Shown piece by piece: positions 1 to 7,100 of a stretch of DNA of 9,195 bases. The DNA is from Betaproteobacteria bacterium SG8_40 (GTDB lineage Bacteria; Pseudomonadota; Gammaproteobacteria; Burkholderiales; Eutrophovitaceae). Both the position numbers and the translations under genes were made by a program. The notes beneath the pieces are model-generated. The model was not told the DNA's origin and ran no database searches. It worked only from the letters and a program-made list of their open reading frames with translations. The stretch covers positions 2,764-11,958 of the forward strand of contig LJTS01000067.1 of assembly GCA_001304425.1 (NCBI GenBank), given 5' to 3'. Position 1 is the first letter of the stretch; each line of letters opens with the position of its first letter.

Positions 1-99
1 CGGCATCGTCTCGCGCACCGGGAACCAGTAGCGGCTGGACGGAACGGGCCGGTAGCTGTTGTCGTAACGCGGCGGAAACGACCAGTCTTCCATCTGCAT
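1..99 (-). CDS. Phenylacetate-CoA ligase-like protein, N-terminal fragment (runs off the left edge)
   Basis: Only the first 33 codons are visible; the rest lies left of the window. The peptide has the pattern SRYWFPVRETMP, which resembles the N-terminal Y-W-x-P-x-x-E-T-M-P stretch of PaaK-type AMP-forming aryl-CoA ligases. These activate arylacetates or similar acids with ATP and CoA in the cytosol. The ATG at 97-99 is chosen because a GGAG core (108-111) sits eight bases upstream. An in-frame second ATG at 91-93 is possible. The gene starts 12 bases after the stop of the cobalamin-binding gene, and its ribosome binding site touches that stop codon, so the two are probably co-transcribed and translationally coupled. 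The family assignment rests on a short motif and is tentative; another acyl-CoA ligase or an unrelated protein cannot be excluded. Confidence 0.5.
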   Translation of the reverse strand, partial: MQMEDWSFPPRYDNSYRPVPSSRYWFPVRETMP

Positions 100-111
100 G
101 GGCCGCTCTCC

Positions 112-519
112 CTAGCGCGGGCCGCGTTCGGCGACCAGACGTTCGAGTGTCTCGACAATCTGTTTCGGCGGGGTGTCTTGCAGCAACAATTCCTTCACCC
201 CCATTTCCTTAAGGGGGGCGACGTCTTCATCCGGTACCACGCCACCGACCACGACGATGGTGTCGGCGGCGTCCTGCTCGGCCAGCAGCTTCATGATCTT
301 GGGGCAAATGGTCATGTGTGCGCCGGACAGCAGGCTGATGCCGAGCACGTCCACGTCTTCCTGCACCGCCGAGTGCACGACTTCTTCCGGCGTGCGATGC
401 AGGCCGGTATAGATCACGTCCATACCGGCATCACGCAGCGTTCGCGCAACGACTTTGACGCCGCGGTCGTGACCATCGAGGCCAACTTTGGCCAGCAATA
501 CGCGGATGGGTGAGCTCAT
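112..519 (-). CDS. Stand-alone cobalamin-binding small subunit of an acyl-CoA mutase (HcmB-like)
   Basis: This 135-residue protein is a single B12-binding domain, as in the small subunits of heterodimeric adenosylcobalamin-dependent acyl-CoA mutases. It shows DGHDRG with His17 as the expected lower cobalt ligand and Lys11 just before it, the GISLLSG segment at 60-66, and the glycine pair in VVVGGVVPDED near 89-99. From memory, the LLAKVGLDGHDRGVKVVAR start and LLQDTPP near residues 112-118 are very close to HcmB, the small subunit of 2-hydroxyisobutyryl-CoA mutase. Methylmalonyl-, isobutyryl- and (2-aminophenyl)succinyl-CoA mutase small subunits are related alternatives. The ATG at 517-519 is preceded by a good ribosome binding site. 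An open frame continues upstream to 840, but that part is unlike any mutase and looks non-coding. No catalytic large subunit is visible; it may lie beyond the ligase outside the window. The protein cannot catalyse the rearrangement alone. Confidence 0.93.
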   Translation of the reverse strand: MSSPIRVLLAKVGLDGHDRGVKVVARTLRDAGMDVIYTGLHRTPEEVVHSAVQEDVDVLGISLLSGAHMTICPKIMKLLAEQDAADTIVVVGGVVPDEDVAPLKEMGVKELLLQDTPPKQIVETLERLVAERGPR

Positions 520-525
520 GCTCTG

Positions 526-531
526 CTCCTC
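526..531 (-). promoter_or_regulatory. Ribosome binding site of the cobalamin-binding gene
   Basis: On the minus strand this reads GAGGAG, six bases before the ATG at 517-519. It decides the start: the domain begins here, and the longer open frame upstream should not be included. Confidence 0.8.
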
Positions 532-693
532 TGGGTGTCTTGTTCTGTGTAAGAAAGTACTAACTGCGGCCGTTGCCCACCCGATCATGGGCACAAACCC
601 CACGGGCACGCGCACTCGGTGCAAGGTGGAGATTGTGAAGGGAATCAGGGTTCGGTTGAAACCACCGTTGGCGTCTCGGCCGAAAACAGCTTT

Positions 694-706
694 GTATACA
701 GAATAC
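694..706. promoter_or_regulatory. GTAT/ATAC dyad, possible operator
   Basis: GTAT and ATAC arms flank ACAGA. The first arm also belongs to a perfect 8-bp palindrome, TGTATACA (693-700). TTGTATAC-type palindromes are common operators of FCD-type GntR regulators, which often control acid-catabolic genes. No regulator gene is present in the window. The site is short and could be chance. Confidence 0.3.
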
Positions 707-720
707 GGAACTTGCTTTGG

Positions 721-739
721 TCCATCAAGGCCTGATGGA
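721..739. promoter_or_regulatory. Perfect 7-bp inverted repeat with 5-base spacer
   Basis: TCCATCA (721-727) and TGATGGA (733-739) are perfect inverted arms around AGGCC. Neither strand has a T-run after it, so it does not look like a terminator. Its position between divergent genes suits an operator. The binding protein is unknown. Confidence 0.35.
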
Positions 740-832
740 TTGGTATCGGTTTGCTGATGTCTCCTCCCGGATGAATCGCCTCTTTGACCTGGGTCGAGCA
801 AAGGCTGTTTACGTGGCGCGATAATCTCGTCT

Positions 833-844
833 GTATTCAAATAC
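833..844. promoter_or_regulatory. GTATT-CA-AATAC inverted repeat just before the globin start
   Basis: GTATT (833-837) and AATAC (840-844) form a perfect 5-bp dyad with a two-base spacer, ending eight bases before the globin ATG. The hexamer GTATTC here recurs in opposite orientation as GAATAC at 701-706, inside the dyad at 694-706. A regulator binding here would sit over the start of the globin transcript. No clear Shine-Dalgarno sequence is visible between this dyad and the ATG. Confidence 0.3.
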
Positions 845-852
845 CGACTGAC

Positions 853-1248
853 ATGACTGCCAGCAACGAAAAGGAAGCCGCTATCGAGCGCATGGTGCGG
901 TTGTTTTACGAGCGATCACTGGCCGACGAGGTGCTCGGTCCGATTTTCCGCGAAGCCATTCACGACTGGGAGCCGCATATCAAGGTGGTTGCCGACTTCT
1001 GGTCGGGCGTGATCCACGGCACCGGCCGCTACCGGGGCAATGCCTACGCGCCGCACATGAAACTGAAGTTCGAGCCCGAGGCCTTCGATCACTGGCTTGC
1101 CGCGTTCGAAAGCGCTGCAACCGACGAACTGGCACCGCCGGATGCACAAACGGCGATCCGCGTCGCGCGCCACATGGCGAACAGCTTCAAGGCGGGGATA
1201 TTTCCATTCACTGACAAGGACGGCAAGCCGTCGCGCCTGCCGACCTGA
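853..1248 (+). CDS. Group III truncated hemoglobin
   Basis: This 131-residue protein is a 2-on-2 globin of the trHb group III (TrHbP) family, whose best-known member is Campylobacter Ctb. It shows FYE with Tyr19 (position B10), LGPIF at 28-32, WEPH with His42 (E7), FWSG at 49-52, APH with the proximal heme ligand His68 (F8), and Trp81 (G8) in FDHWL. These are the family's heme-pocket residues. The frame opens earlier at a TTG (784), but the ATG at 853 puts Tyr B10 at residue 19 exactly as in Ctb and is preferred. No obvious ribosome binding site precedes either start. Members bind oxygen and nitric oxide tightly and are linked to nitrosative stress or microaerobic respiration. The partner here is unknown. 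The gene is divergent from the B12-subunit gene and convergent with the GMC gene, with 56 bases and no clear terminator between the convergent stops. Confidence 0.93.
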   Translation: MTASNEKEAAIERMVRLFYERSLADEVLGPIFREAIHDWEPHIKVVADFWSGVIHGTGRYRGNAYAPHMKLKFEPEAFDHWLAAFESAATDELAPPDAQTAIRVARHMANSFKAGIFPFTDKDGKPSRLPT

Positions 1249-1304
1249 ATTCCGCGAAGTGCGCGCACGGGAGCGGCGACAACAGCGGGCGCAGGCCTCG
1301 CCGG

Positions 1305-2891
1305 TTATGCGGATGCGCGAATGAGGTCTGCCGCTTTCTCCGCGACCATCGCGGTCGGCGCATTGGTATTGCCGGTCGGCACCATCGGCATGATTGACGC
1401 ATCGACCACGCGCAGCCGTTCCACGCCGTTGACCCGCAGTTGCGGATCGACCACCGCCTCGGCATCGGAGCCCATGCGGCAGGTGCCGACGGCGTGATAG
1501 CCGGTGGTGCCGGTCAAGCGCAGCGCGTCGACGATGGCCTCATCGGTGTTCGCTTGCGGTCCCGGGTAAGTCTCGCCAACCATGCATTTCGCCATGGCCG
1601 GCGCGGTGAAGATCCGGCGCACCAGATGCACGCCGGCCAGTAGTGCGTGCACGTCGTTGGCTGCGGTCAGGTAGTTCGGCTCGATGCGTGGCGGCAGGTT
1701 CGGATCGGCCGATTGAAGCGTCAACGCGCCGCGGCTCTGCGGCTGGACGATGCACACCACTGCGGTGACGCCGGGCGCGGCTTCAAGCTCGCCGAAGCGC
1801 TCACGGTTGTAGCTCGCCGGCGTGAACAGCAGTTGCAGGTCCGGCCGGGCCAGTTCCGGACGGCTGCGCGTGAACACTGTTGATGCCGTTATCCCGTAAG
1901 TCAGCGCACCCTCGCCCATCACGAGAAAACGCAGCACCTCGCGGCCCAGACGCCATCCGCGCGCGAGCTGATTGATCGACAGTTCATTCCTGACGCGGGC
2001 CGAGATGCCACCGTAGTAATGGTCGATGAGGTTCTTGCCGACGCCGGGGGCGTCATGAAGCACGGGAATGCCCAGCGACTGCAGCTCCGTGCCGGGGCCG
2101 ATGCCCGAGAGCATCAGCAGGTGCGGAGAGTTGATCGCGCCACCACACAGTATGACTTCGCGCCGTGCCCGCACCGTCGTATCCTGGCCGGACTTGCGAA
2201 AGGTGGCGCCGACGCACTGCCTGCCCTCGAACACCAGTTTCGTGACAAAGGCGTTGGTGGTCACTTGCAGATTCGGTCGCGAACGCGCAGGGCGCAACAA
2301 TGCGAACGCAGTCGAGCCGCGAAAGCGCCCCAACCGGGTCATCTGCGAGTAGGCGACACCCTCCTGCTGCTCACCGTTGTAGTCCCTGTTGAATGGGAGT
2401 CCCGCTTGCTGCGCCGCTTGCACGAAACGATGCGTCAGATTGAGGTGGGACTTGTAGTCGACAACATTCAGTGGCCCGTCCTTGCCGCGGTAATGCGGAT
2501 CGCCCGATTCGTATCGCTCGGTTTTCCTGAAGTAGGGCAGCACATCGGCATAGGACCAGCCGCTGCAACCCATGTCGGACCAGTCATCGTAGTCCCCCGG
2601 ATTGCCGCGCACGTAGAGCATGCCGTTGATGGAGCCGCTGCCGCCGATCACGCGGCCGCGCGGCCAATGAATCGCGCGGTTAGCGGTGTCGGGATGGGGC
2701 TCGGTGAAGTAGGTCCAGTTCAGCGCCGGGTTTCGATGCAGCGAGCGCACGCCGGCTGGAATGTGGATCATCGGATGCCGGGCTTCCGGACCCGCTTCGA
2801 GCAGCAGCACGTTGGCATTCGATTCGGCGAGCCGCGCGGCCAATAGCGATCCGGCGGTGCCGGCGCCAACGACGATGTAATCGGGTTGCAT
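1305..2891 (-). CDS. GMC-family FAD-dependent oxidoreductase (choline/alcohol dehydrogenase-like)
   Basis: This 528-residue flavoprotein has all landmarks of the glucose-methanol-choline family. The FAD-binding GAGTAG sits at residues 9-14, with a glutamate at 32 ending the second beta strand. GMC signature 1, around RGRVIGGSGSINGML, is at 78-92. Signature 2, GAINSPHLLMLSGIG, is at 251-265. The catalytic histidine is about residue 466 in GYHAVGTCRMG, paired with an asparagine near 510 in GNTNAPT, the His/Asn pair typical of choline oxidase relatives. Such enzymes oxidise a primary or secondary alcohol in the cytosol; the substrate cannot be read from sequence. The frame opens to 3002, but the upstream part is low-complexity, so the ATG at 2889-2891 directly before the FAD fold is chosen, although its ribosome binding site is weak. 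It lies 126 bases after the racemase-like gene on the same strand, a gap with no T-run terminator, so shared transcription with icmF is plausible. It has no signal peptide. Confidence 0.93.
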   Translation of the reverse strand: MQPDYIVVGAGTAGSLLAARLAESNANVLLLEAGPEARHPMIHIPAGVRSLHRNPALNWTYFTEPHPDTANRAIHWPRGRVIGGSGSINGMLYVRGNPGDYDDWSDMGCSGWSYADVLPYFRKTERYESGDPHYRGKDGPLNVVDYKSHLNLTHRFVQAAQQAGLPFNRDYNGEQQEGVAYSQMTRLGRFRGSTAFALLRPARSRPNLQVTTNAFVTKLVFEGRQCVGATFRKSGQDTTVRARREVILCGGAINSPHLLMLSGIGPGTELQSLGIPVLHDAPGVGKNLIDHYYGGISARVRNELSINQLARGWRLGREVLRFLVMGEGALTYGITASTVFTRSRPELARPDLQLLFTPASYNRERFGELEAAPGVTAVVCIVQPQSRGALTLQSADPNLPPRIEPNYLTAANDVHALLAGVHLVRRIFTAPAMAKCMVGETYPGPQANTDEAIVDALRLTGTTGYHAVGTCRMGSDAEAVVDPQLRVNGVERLRVVDASIMPMVPTGNTNAPTAMVAEKAADLIRASA

Positions 2892-3017
2892 TACCTGGGA
2901 AGATGTGAGGGATCGACAGCGCGGCGATGGTAGCACGCGGGATATCCGGCCCTGTCCCCGGAACCGCAGCGGGAGTTCTGCTGCCGCGGGCGGCTGCGGC
3001 AACGATACCGTCGCGGC

Positions 3018-4115
3018 TTATCGCGACATTGCGTATTTCTTCAGCGCGGCCTCGTTCCAGGCCAGTCCGTTGCCCGGTTTGCCGGAGACCACGGCGTGGC
3101 CGTCTTTGGCTTCGAATGGCTCGGCGAGGAAGGGTTCGGCCCAGTCGCTCCACTCCAGCCAGTCGGCAGACTCACTCACCCGCAGCAGTTGCGCGGATAT
3201 GGGCGAATAAAGGTGACTCGATAGCGGCAGTCCGGCGGCGCCGGCAATGGCTGCCGAACGCATCCAGCCGGTGACGCCGCCGATGCGCATCAGATCAGGC
3301 ATGAACAGGTCAGCTGCCTTCGCGTTGACGGCCTTGAGAAAATCGCGCGAGCCGTAGATGTTCTCGCCAATGGACAGAGGCGTTTTCATCTCGCGGGTGA
3401 TTTGCGCGCAGCCCTCGTAGTCGTCATACGCGATCGGTTCCTCGAACCAGTACAGCCCCTGATCGTCGAGCCCATGCATGCGCTGCAGGGCTTCCCCAAG
3501 CGTCAGGCCCTGGTTGAAGTCACTCATGAGAATGATGTCGTCGCCGACCGCGTCGCGCACGATCCGGATCGCTTCGATATCGTCTTTCAATGTCGCTCGG
3601 CCAAGGCGCATCTTGATGGCCTTGAAGCCGCCTTGCGCAACGAGGGACTTTGCTTCCGCAGCAATTTCCTCTTTCGGGATCAGCCACAGGCCATTGGTGT
3701 TGTACGCGCGAATGGGGCCGGGACTGCCGCCGAGCAGCGAAGCCAGCGACAGGTTGGCGGCTTTGGCGAGCGCATCCCAGATCGCCATGTCCAGGCCGGA
3801 CAGCGCGATCACCGTCATCCCCTGGCGGCCGTTCAGATGCAGGGTTTTCATCGCGCCGCCATAGACGTCCAGAGGCGCGATCGGCTTGCCCTTGAATTCG
3901 TCGGCAATGTTCTCGATGACTTGTGTAATCGGCTTCACCGCCTTGGCTACGTAAGGCTCGAGGTAGCTGTGACCGACAACGCCTTCCTTGGTGCGGACAT
4001 CGATCAGAATGAACGGCCATTGCTCGAAGGTGCCGACTTTGGCAACGATGGGCCTTCTGAGCGGTACTGACAGGGCATGAACCCGAACGCTGTCCAGGGT
4101 GAGTTGTTGCGTCAC
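3018..4115 (-). CDS. Mandelate racemase-like enolase-superfamily enzyme with KxR in place of KxK
   Basis: This 365-residue protein aligns along its whole length with Pseudomonas putida mandelate racemase, sharing GVVGHSYL near 45-52 and IGGVTGW at 278-284. Using a constant offset of four, the magnesium ligands are Asp199, Glu225 and Glu251, the Asp-His dyad is Asp274/His301, the general acid is Glu321, and Asn201 and Lys168 are kept. The second lysine of the KxK motif, the S-face base in mandelate racemase (Lys166), is Arg170 here (KMR). The family abstracts the proton alpha to a carboxylate. Possible outcomes are racemisation or dehydration of a 2-hydroxy acid; I cannot choose between them. 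The start is a GTG (4113-4115), supported by a strong GGAGGAG site five bases upstream. It lies 53 bases after icmF and 126 bases before the GMC gene, suggesting one transcription unit. The protein should be cytosolic. Confidence 0.92.
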   Translation of the reverse strand: MTQQLTLDSVRVHALSVPLRRPIVAKVGTFEQWPFILIDVRTKEGVVGHSYLEPYVAKAVKPITQVIENIADEFKGKPIAPLDVYGGAMKTLHLNGRQGMTVIALSGLDMAIWDALAKAANLSLASLLGGSPGPIRAYNTNGLWLIPKEEIAAEAKSLVAQGGFKAIKMRLGRATLKDDIEAIRIVRDAVGDDIILMSDFNQGLTLGEALQRMHGLDDQGLYWFEEPIAYDDYEGCAQITREMKTPLSIGENIYGSRDFLKAVNAKAADLFMPDLMRIGGVTGWMRSAAIAGAAGLPLSSHLYSPISAQLLRVSESADWLEWSDWAEPFLAEPFEAKDGHAVVSGKPGNGLAWNEAALKKYAMSR

Positions 4116-4120
4116 TGCTT

Positions 4121-4127
4121 CTCCTCC
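4121..4127 (-). promoter_or_regulatory. Strong ribosome binding site that fixes a GTG start
   Basis: On the minus strand this reads GGAGGAG, five bases before the GTG at 4113-4115. There is no nearby in-frame ATG alternative, and the protein from this GTG begins where mandelate racemases begin. Confidence 0.85.
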
Positions 4128-4146
4128 GAAAATTGTTTGTTATGAG

Positions 4147-4168
4147 GTGCGGCGGCAGTTCGCCGCGC
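4147..4168 (-). other. GC-rich hairpin directly after the icmF stop codon
   Basis: GCGGCG (4149-4154) and CGCCGC (4161-4166) pair around a six-base loop. A G-U wobble and one more G-C pair extend this to an eight-pair stem. It begins on the base after the icmF stop. The minus-strand sequence after it is CACCTCATAACAAAC with no T-run, so it is not a standard intrinsic terminator. It could instead protect the icmF 3' end or lower expression of the downstream genes. Confidence 0.4.
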
Positions 4169-7100
4169 TTACATGCTCCTGCGGTATTGGCCTCCGACCT
4201 CGAATAGCGCGTGGGTGATCTGTCCGAGCGAACAGACGCGTACTGCATCCATCAGTACGGCGAACACATTGCCGTTGTCAATCACGGTCTGTTGCAGCCG
4301 TTTCAGCATCGCATCGCTTGCGCCGCTATTGCGTTCATGGAAGGTCTGCAGCCGCTTGAGTTGCGATTGCTTTTCGTCTTCGGAGGAACGAATCAGTTCG
4401 ATTTCCTGCGGCGTGGTGTCGCCGTGCGGATTGCGGAAGGTGTTAACGCCAATGATCGGGTAGGAGCCGTCATGTTTACGGTGCTCGTAATAGAGCGACT
4501 CTTCCTGGATCTTGCCGCGCTGGTAGCCAAGCTCCATCGCGCCGAGCACGCCGCCGCGCTCGGAGATCGATTCGAACTCCCTGAGTACCGCTTCTTCCAC
4601 CAGTTCGGTCAGTTCGTCGATGACGAAGCTGCCCTGATTCGGGTTCTCGTTCTTGGCCAGTCCCCATTCGCGGTTGATGATGAGCTGGATCGCCATCGCC
4701 CGGCGCACGCTCTCTTCGGTCGGTGTGGTAATGGCTTCGTCGTAGGCGTTGGTATGCAGCGAGTTGGCGTTGTCATAGGTGGCGATCAGCGCCTGCAGCG
4801 TGGTGCGGATGTCATTGAAGTCGATTTCCTGTGCGTGCAGCGAACGCCCGGATGTCTGGCAGTGGTATTTCAGTTTCTGCGAACGCTCGTTGGCGCCATA
4901 GCGGTTCTTCATCGCAACCGCCCAGATGCGCCGCGCTACGCGGCCGATGACCGTGTACTCGGGGTCCATGCCGTTGCTGAAGAAGAAACTCAGGTTAGGC
5001 GCGAAGTCGTCGATGTGCATGCCGCGCGCGAGATAGGCTTCGACGAAGGTGAAACCGTTGCTCAACGTAAACGCCAGTTGCGAAATCGGGTTCGCCCCGG
5101 CTTCGGCGATGTGGTACCCGGAAATCGACACCGAGTAGAAGTTGCGTACGTTGTGGTGGATAAAGTAGTCCTGGATATCGCCCATCACCTTGAGGCTGAA
5201 CTCCGTCGAGAAGATGCAGGTGTTCTGGCCCTGGTCTTCCTTGAGGATGTCGGCCTGTACCGTGCCGCGCACCGTTTCGAGCGTCCATTCGCGAATTTTC
5301 TCTGCTTCGTCGGCGGTTGGTTCACGGCCGTTATCGTCACGGAACTTGTCGAGCTGCTGGTCGATCGCGGTGTTCATGAACATCGCGAGTATTGTCGGGG
5401 CCGGACCGTTGATGGTCATCGAGACGCTGTTGTTGGGCGCACACAGGTCGAAGCCCGAATACAGCACCTTCATGTCGTCGAGCGTGGCGATGGACACTCC
5501 CGAGTTGCCGATCTTGCCGTAGATGTCGGGGCGCAGGTCCGGATCGAAGCCATACAGCGTGACCGAATCGAACGCGGTCGACAGTCGCTTGGCGGGCATT
5601 TCCTTCGCCAGCAGATGAAAGCGCTTGTTGGTGCGGAAGGCGTCGCCTTCGCCGGCGAACATGCGTGTCGGGTCCTCGTTCTCGCGCTTGAAGGCGAACA
5701 CGCCGCCGGTATAAGGGAAGGACCCCGGCACGTTCTCCAGCATCAGCCACTTGAGCAGTTCGCCGTGGTCCTCGTAGCGCGGCAACGACACCCGCGGGAT
5801 CAGGGTGCCGGACAGCGACTTGCTGGTGAGTTTGGTGCGAATTTCCTTGTCGCGAATCTTCACTACGTACTCGTCTCCCGAATAGGCCTTTTGCATATCG
5901 GGCCACATGTCGAGGAGTTTCTTCGCGCCAGCATCGAGTTTGGCCTCGCGGGCGTCGGCCAGCGTGACGAGATTGCCGACTTCCTCGCCGCATTCGGCGG
6001 CGAGCATGGCCCTGGCTGCGCGTAGTTGCTGGCGCTCGCGCGCAACACGGGCCTGTTCGATCGCATGTTGTTTGTATTGCCGAACGGTTGTTGCGATGTC
6101 AGCGAGATACCGGACCCGTTCCGGGGGCACCACGCTTGCGACCCTGGTCGACGAACGCACCGTCACTTTTTCGAGACGGCCTTGTTTCGCCTTCAGGCCT
6201 CTTGTCTTGAGTTTCTCGACGATGGCCTGGTACAGGGCCGTAACGCCGTCATCGTTGAATCGCGATGCAATGGTTCCGAAAACCGGCATGGTGTCCGGCG
6301 CCGCCTTGAAAAGTTGATGGTTACGCTGGTACTGCTTGGAGACATCGCGCAACGCGTCGTCGGCGCCGCGGCGGTCGAACTTGTTGATGGCGACAAAGTC
6401 GGCGAAATCCAGCATGTCGATCTTCTCGAGTTGACTGGCGGCACCGTACTCCGGCGTCATGACGTACAGGGAGGTGCCGACGTGGGGCACGATGGCTGCG
6501 TCGCCCTGGCCAATGCCCGAGGTCTCGACCACGATCAGGTCGTATCCGGCACACTTGGTTGCTGCGATCACGTCGGGCAGGCAGGCCGCAATCTCGCTGC
6601 CGCCGCCGCGGGTGGCGAGGGAGCGCATGTAAATGCGGTTGCTACCAAGGGCATTCATGCGAATTCGGTCGCCCAGCAGAGCGCCCCCGGTTTTGCGCCG
6701 TGACGGGTCGACCGCAATGATGGCGATGTTGAGGTCGTCGGATTGATCCAGGCGAAAGCGGCGTATCAGTTCGTCCGTGAGGGAGGATTTGCCTGCGCCG
6801 CCGGTGCCGGTGATGCCGAGCACGGGTACCTCACCGAGCTTCTCCGCTTCCGAGAGCAGCGCCTTGTGCAGTTTCTCCGGCAGCGCCGCGCCTTCGATGC
6901 CGGTGATGATGCGCGCCAGCGCACGCTGGTCGCCGGCCTTGAGTTTGTCGAGCGAGTTCGGCAGATCGGCGCACAGGTCCTGGCTGGCGCGCTTTAGCAT
7001 GTCGTCGATCATGCCCTGCAGACCCATGGTCGCGCCGTCCTCGGGAGAGTAGATGCGGGCGACGCCGTAGTCGTGCAGTTCCTTGATCTCGGCAGGGACA

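Larger units (their letters stand above)
520..852. other. Divergent intergenic region between the B12-subunit gene and the globin gene
   Basis: These 333 bases separate two divergently transcribed genes and must hold both promoters. I see no convincing gene here. Three short dyads stand out and are listed separately (694-706, 721-739 and 833-844). For the globin direction, GATAAT at 820-825 is a five-of-six match to a -10 box, but no -35 box lies at the right distance. TTGACC at 784-789 resembles a -35 box but lacks a partner. For the minus direction I see no clear promoter. An activator-dependent promoter would fit this picture, but that is inference. Confidence 0.5.

Noticed and set aside
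520..840. Upstream extension of the B12-subunit reading frame by about 107 codons
   Set aside because: The extension has no family resemblance and crosses the divergent promoter region. A good ribosome binding site and the normal domain start at 519 support the short form.
784..852. TTG start giving the globin 23 extra residues
   Set aside because: The ATG at 853 places the B10 tyrosine at residue 19 as in the Campylobacter homologue, and the TTG has no ribosome binding site.
1249..1304. Bidirectional terminator between the convergent globin and GMC genes
   Set aside because: The gap is GC-rich with only imperfect dyads and no T- or A-runs.
2019..2846. Plus-strand open frame of 275 codons opposite the GMC gene
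   Set aside because: It mirrors the conserved GMC signatures on the other strand and has no recognisable domain.
2964..2999. CCGCAGC/GCTGCGG inverted repeat between the racemase-like and GMC genes as a terminator
   Set aside because: The loop is 22 bases long and no T-run follows on the minus strand, so it does not look like an intrinsic terminator.
4211..6025. Plus-strand open frame of 604 codons opposite icmF
   Set aside because: It is the antisense image of conserved mutase-domain codons in high-GC DNA, and its translation resembles no family I recognise.
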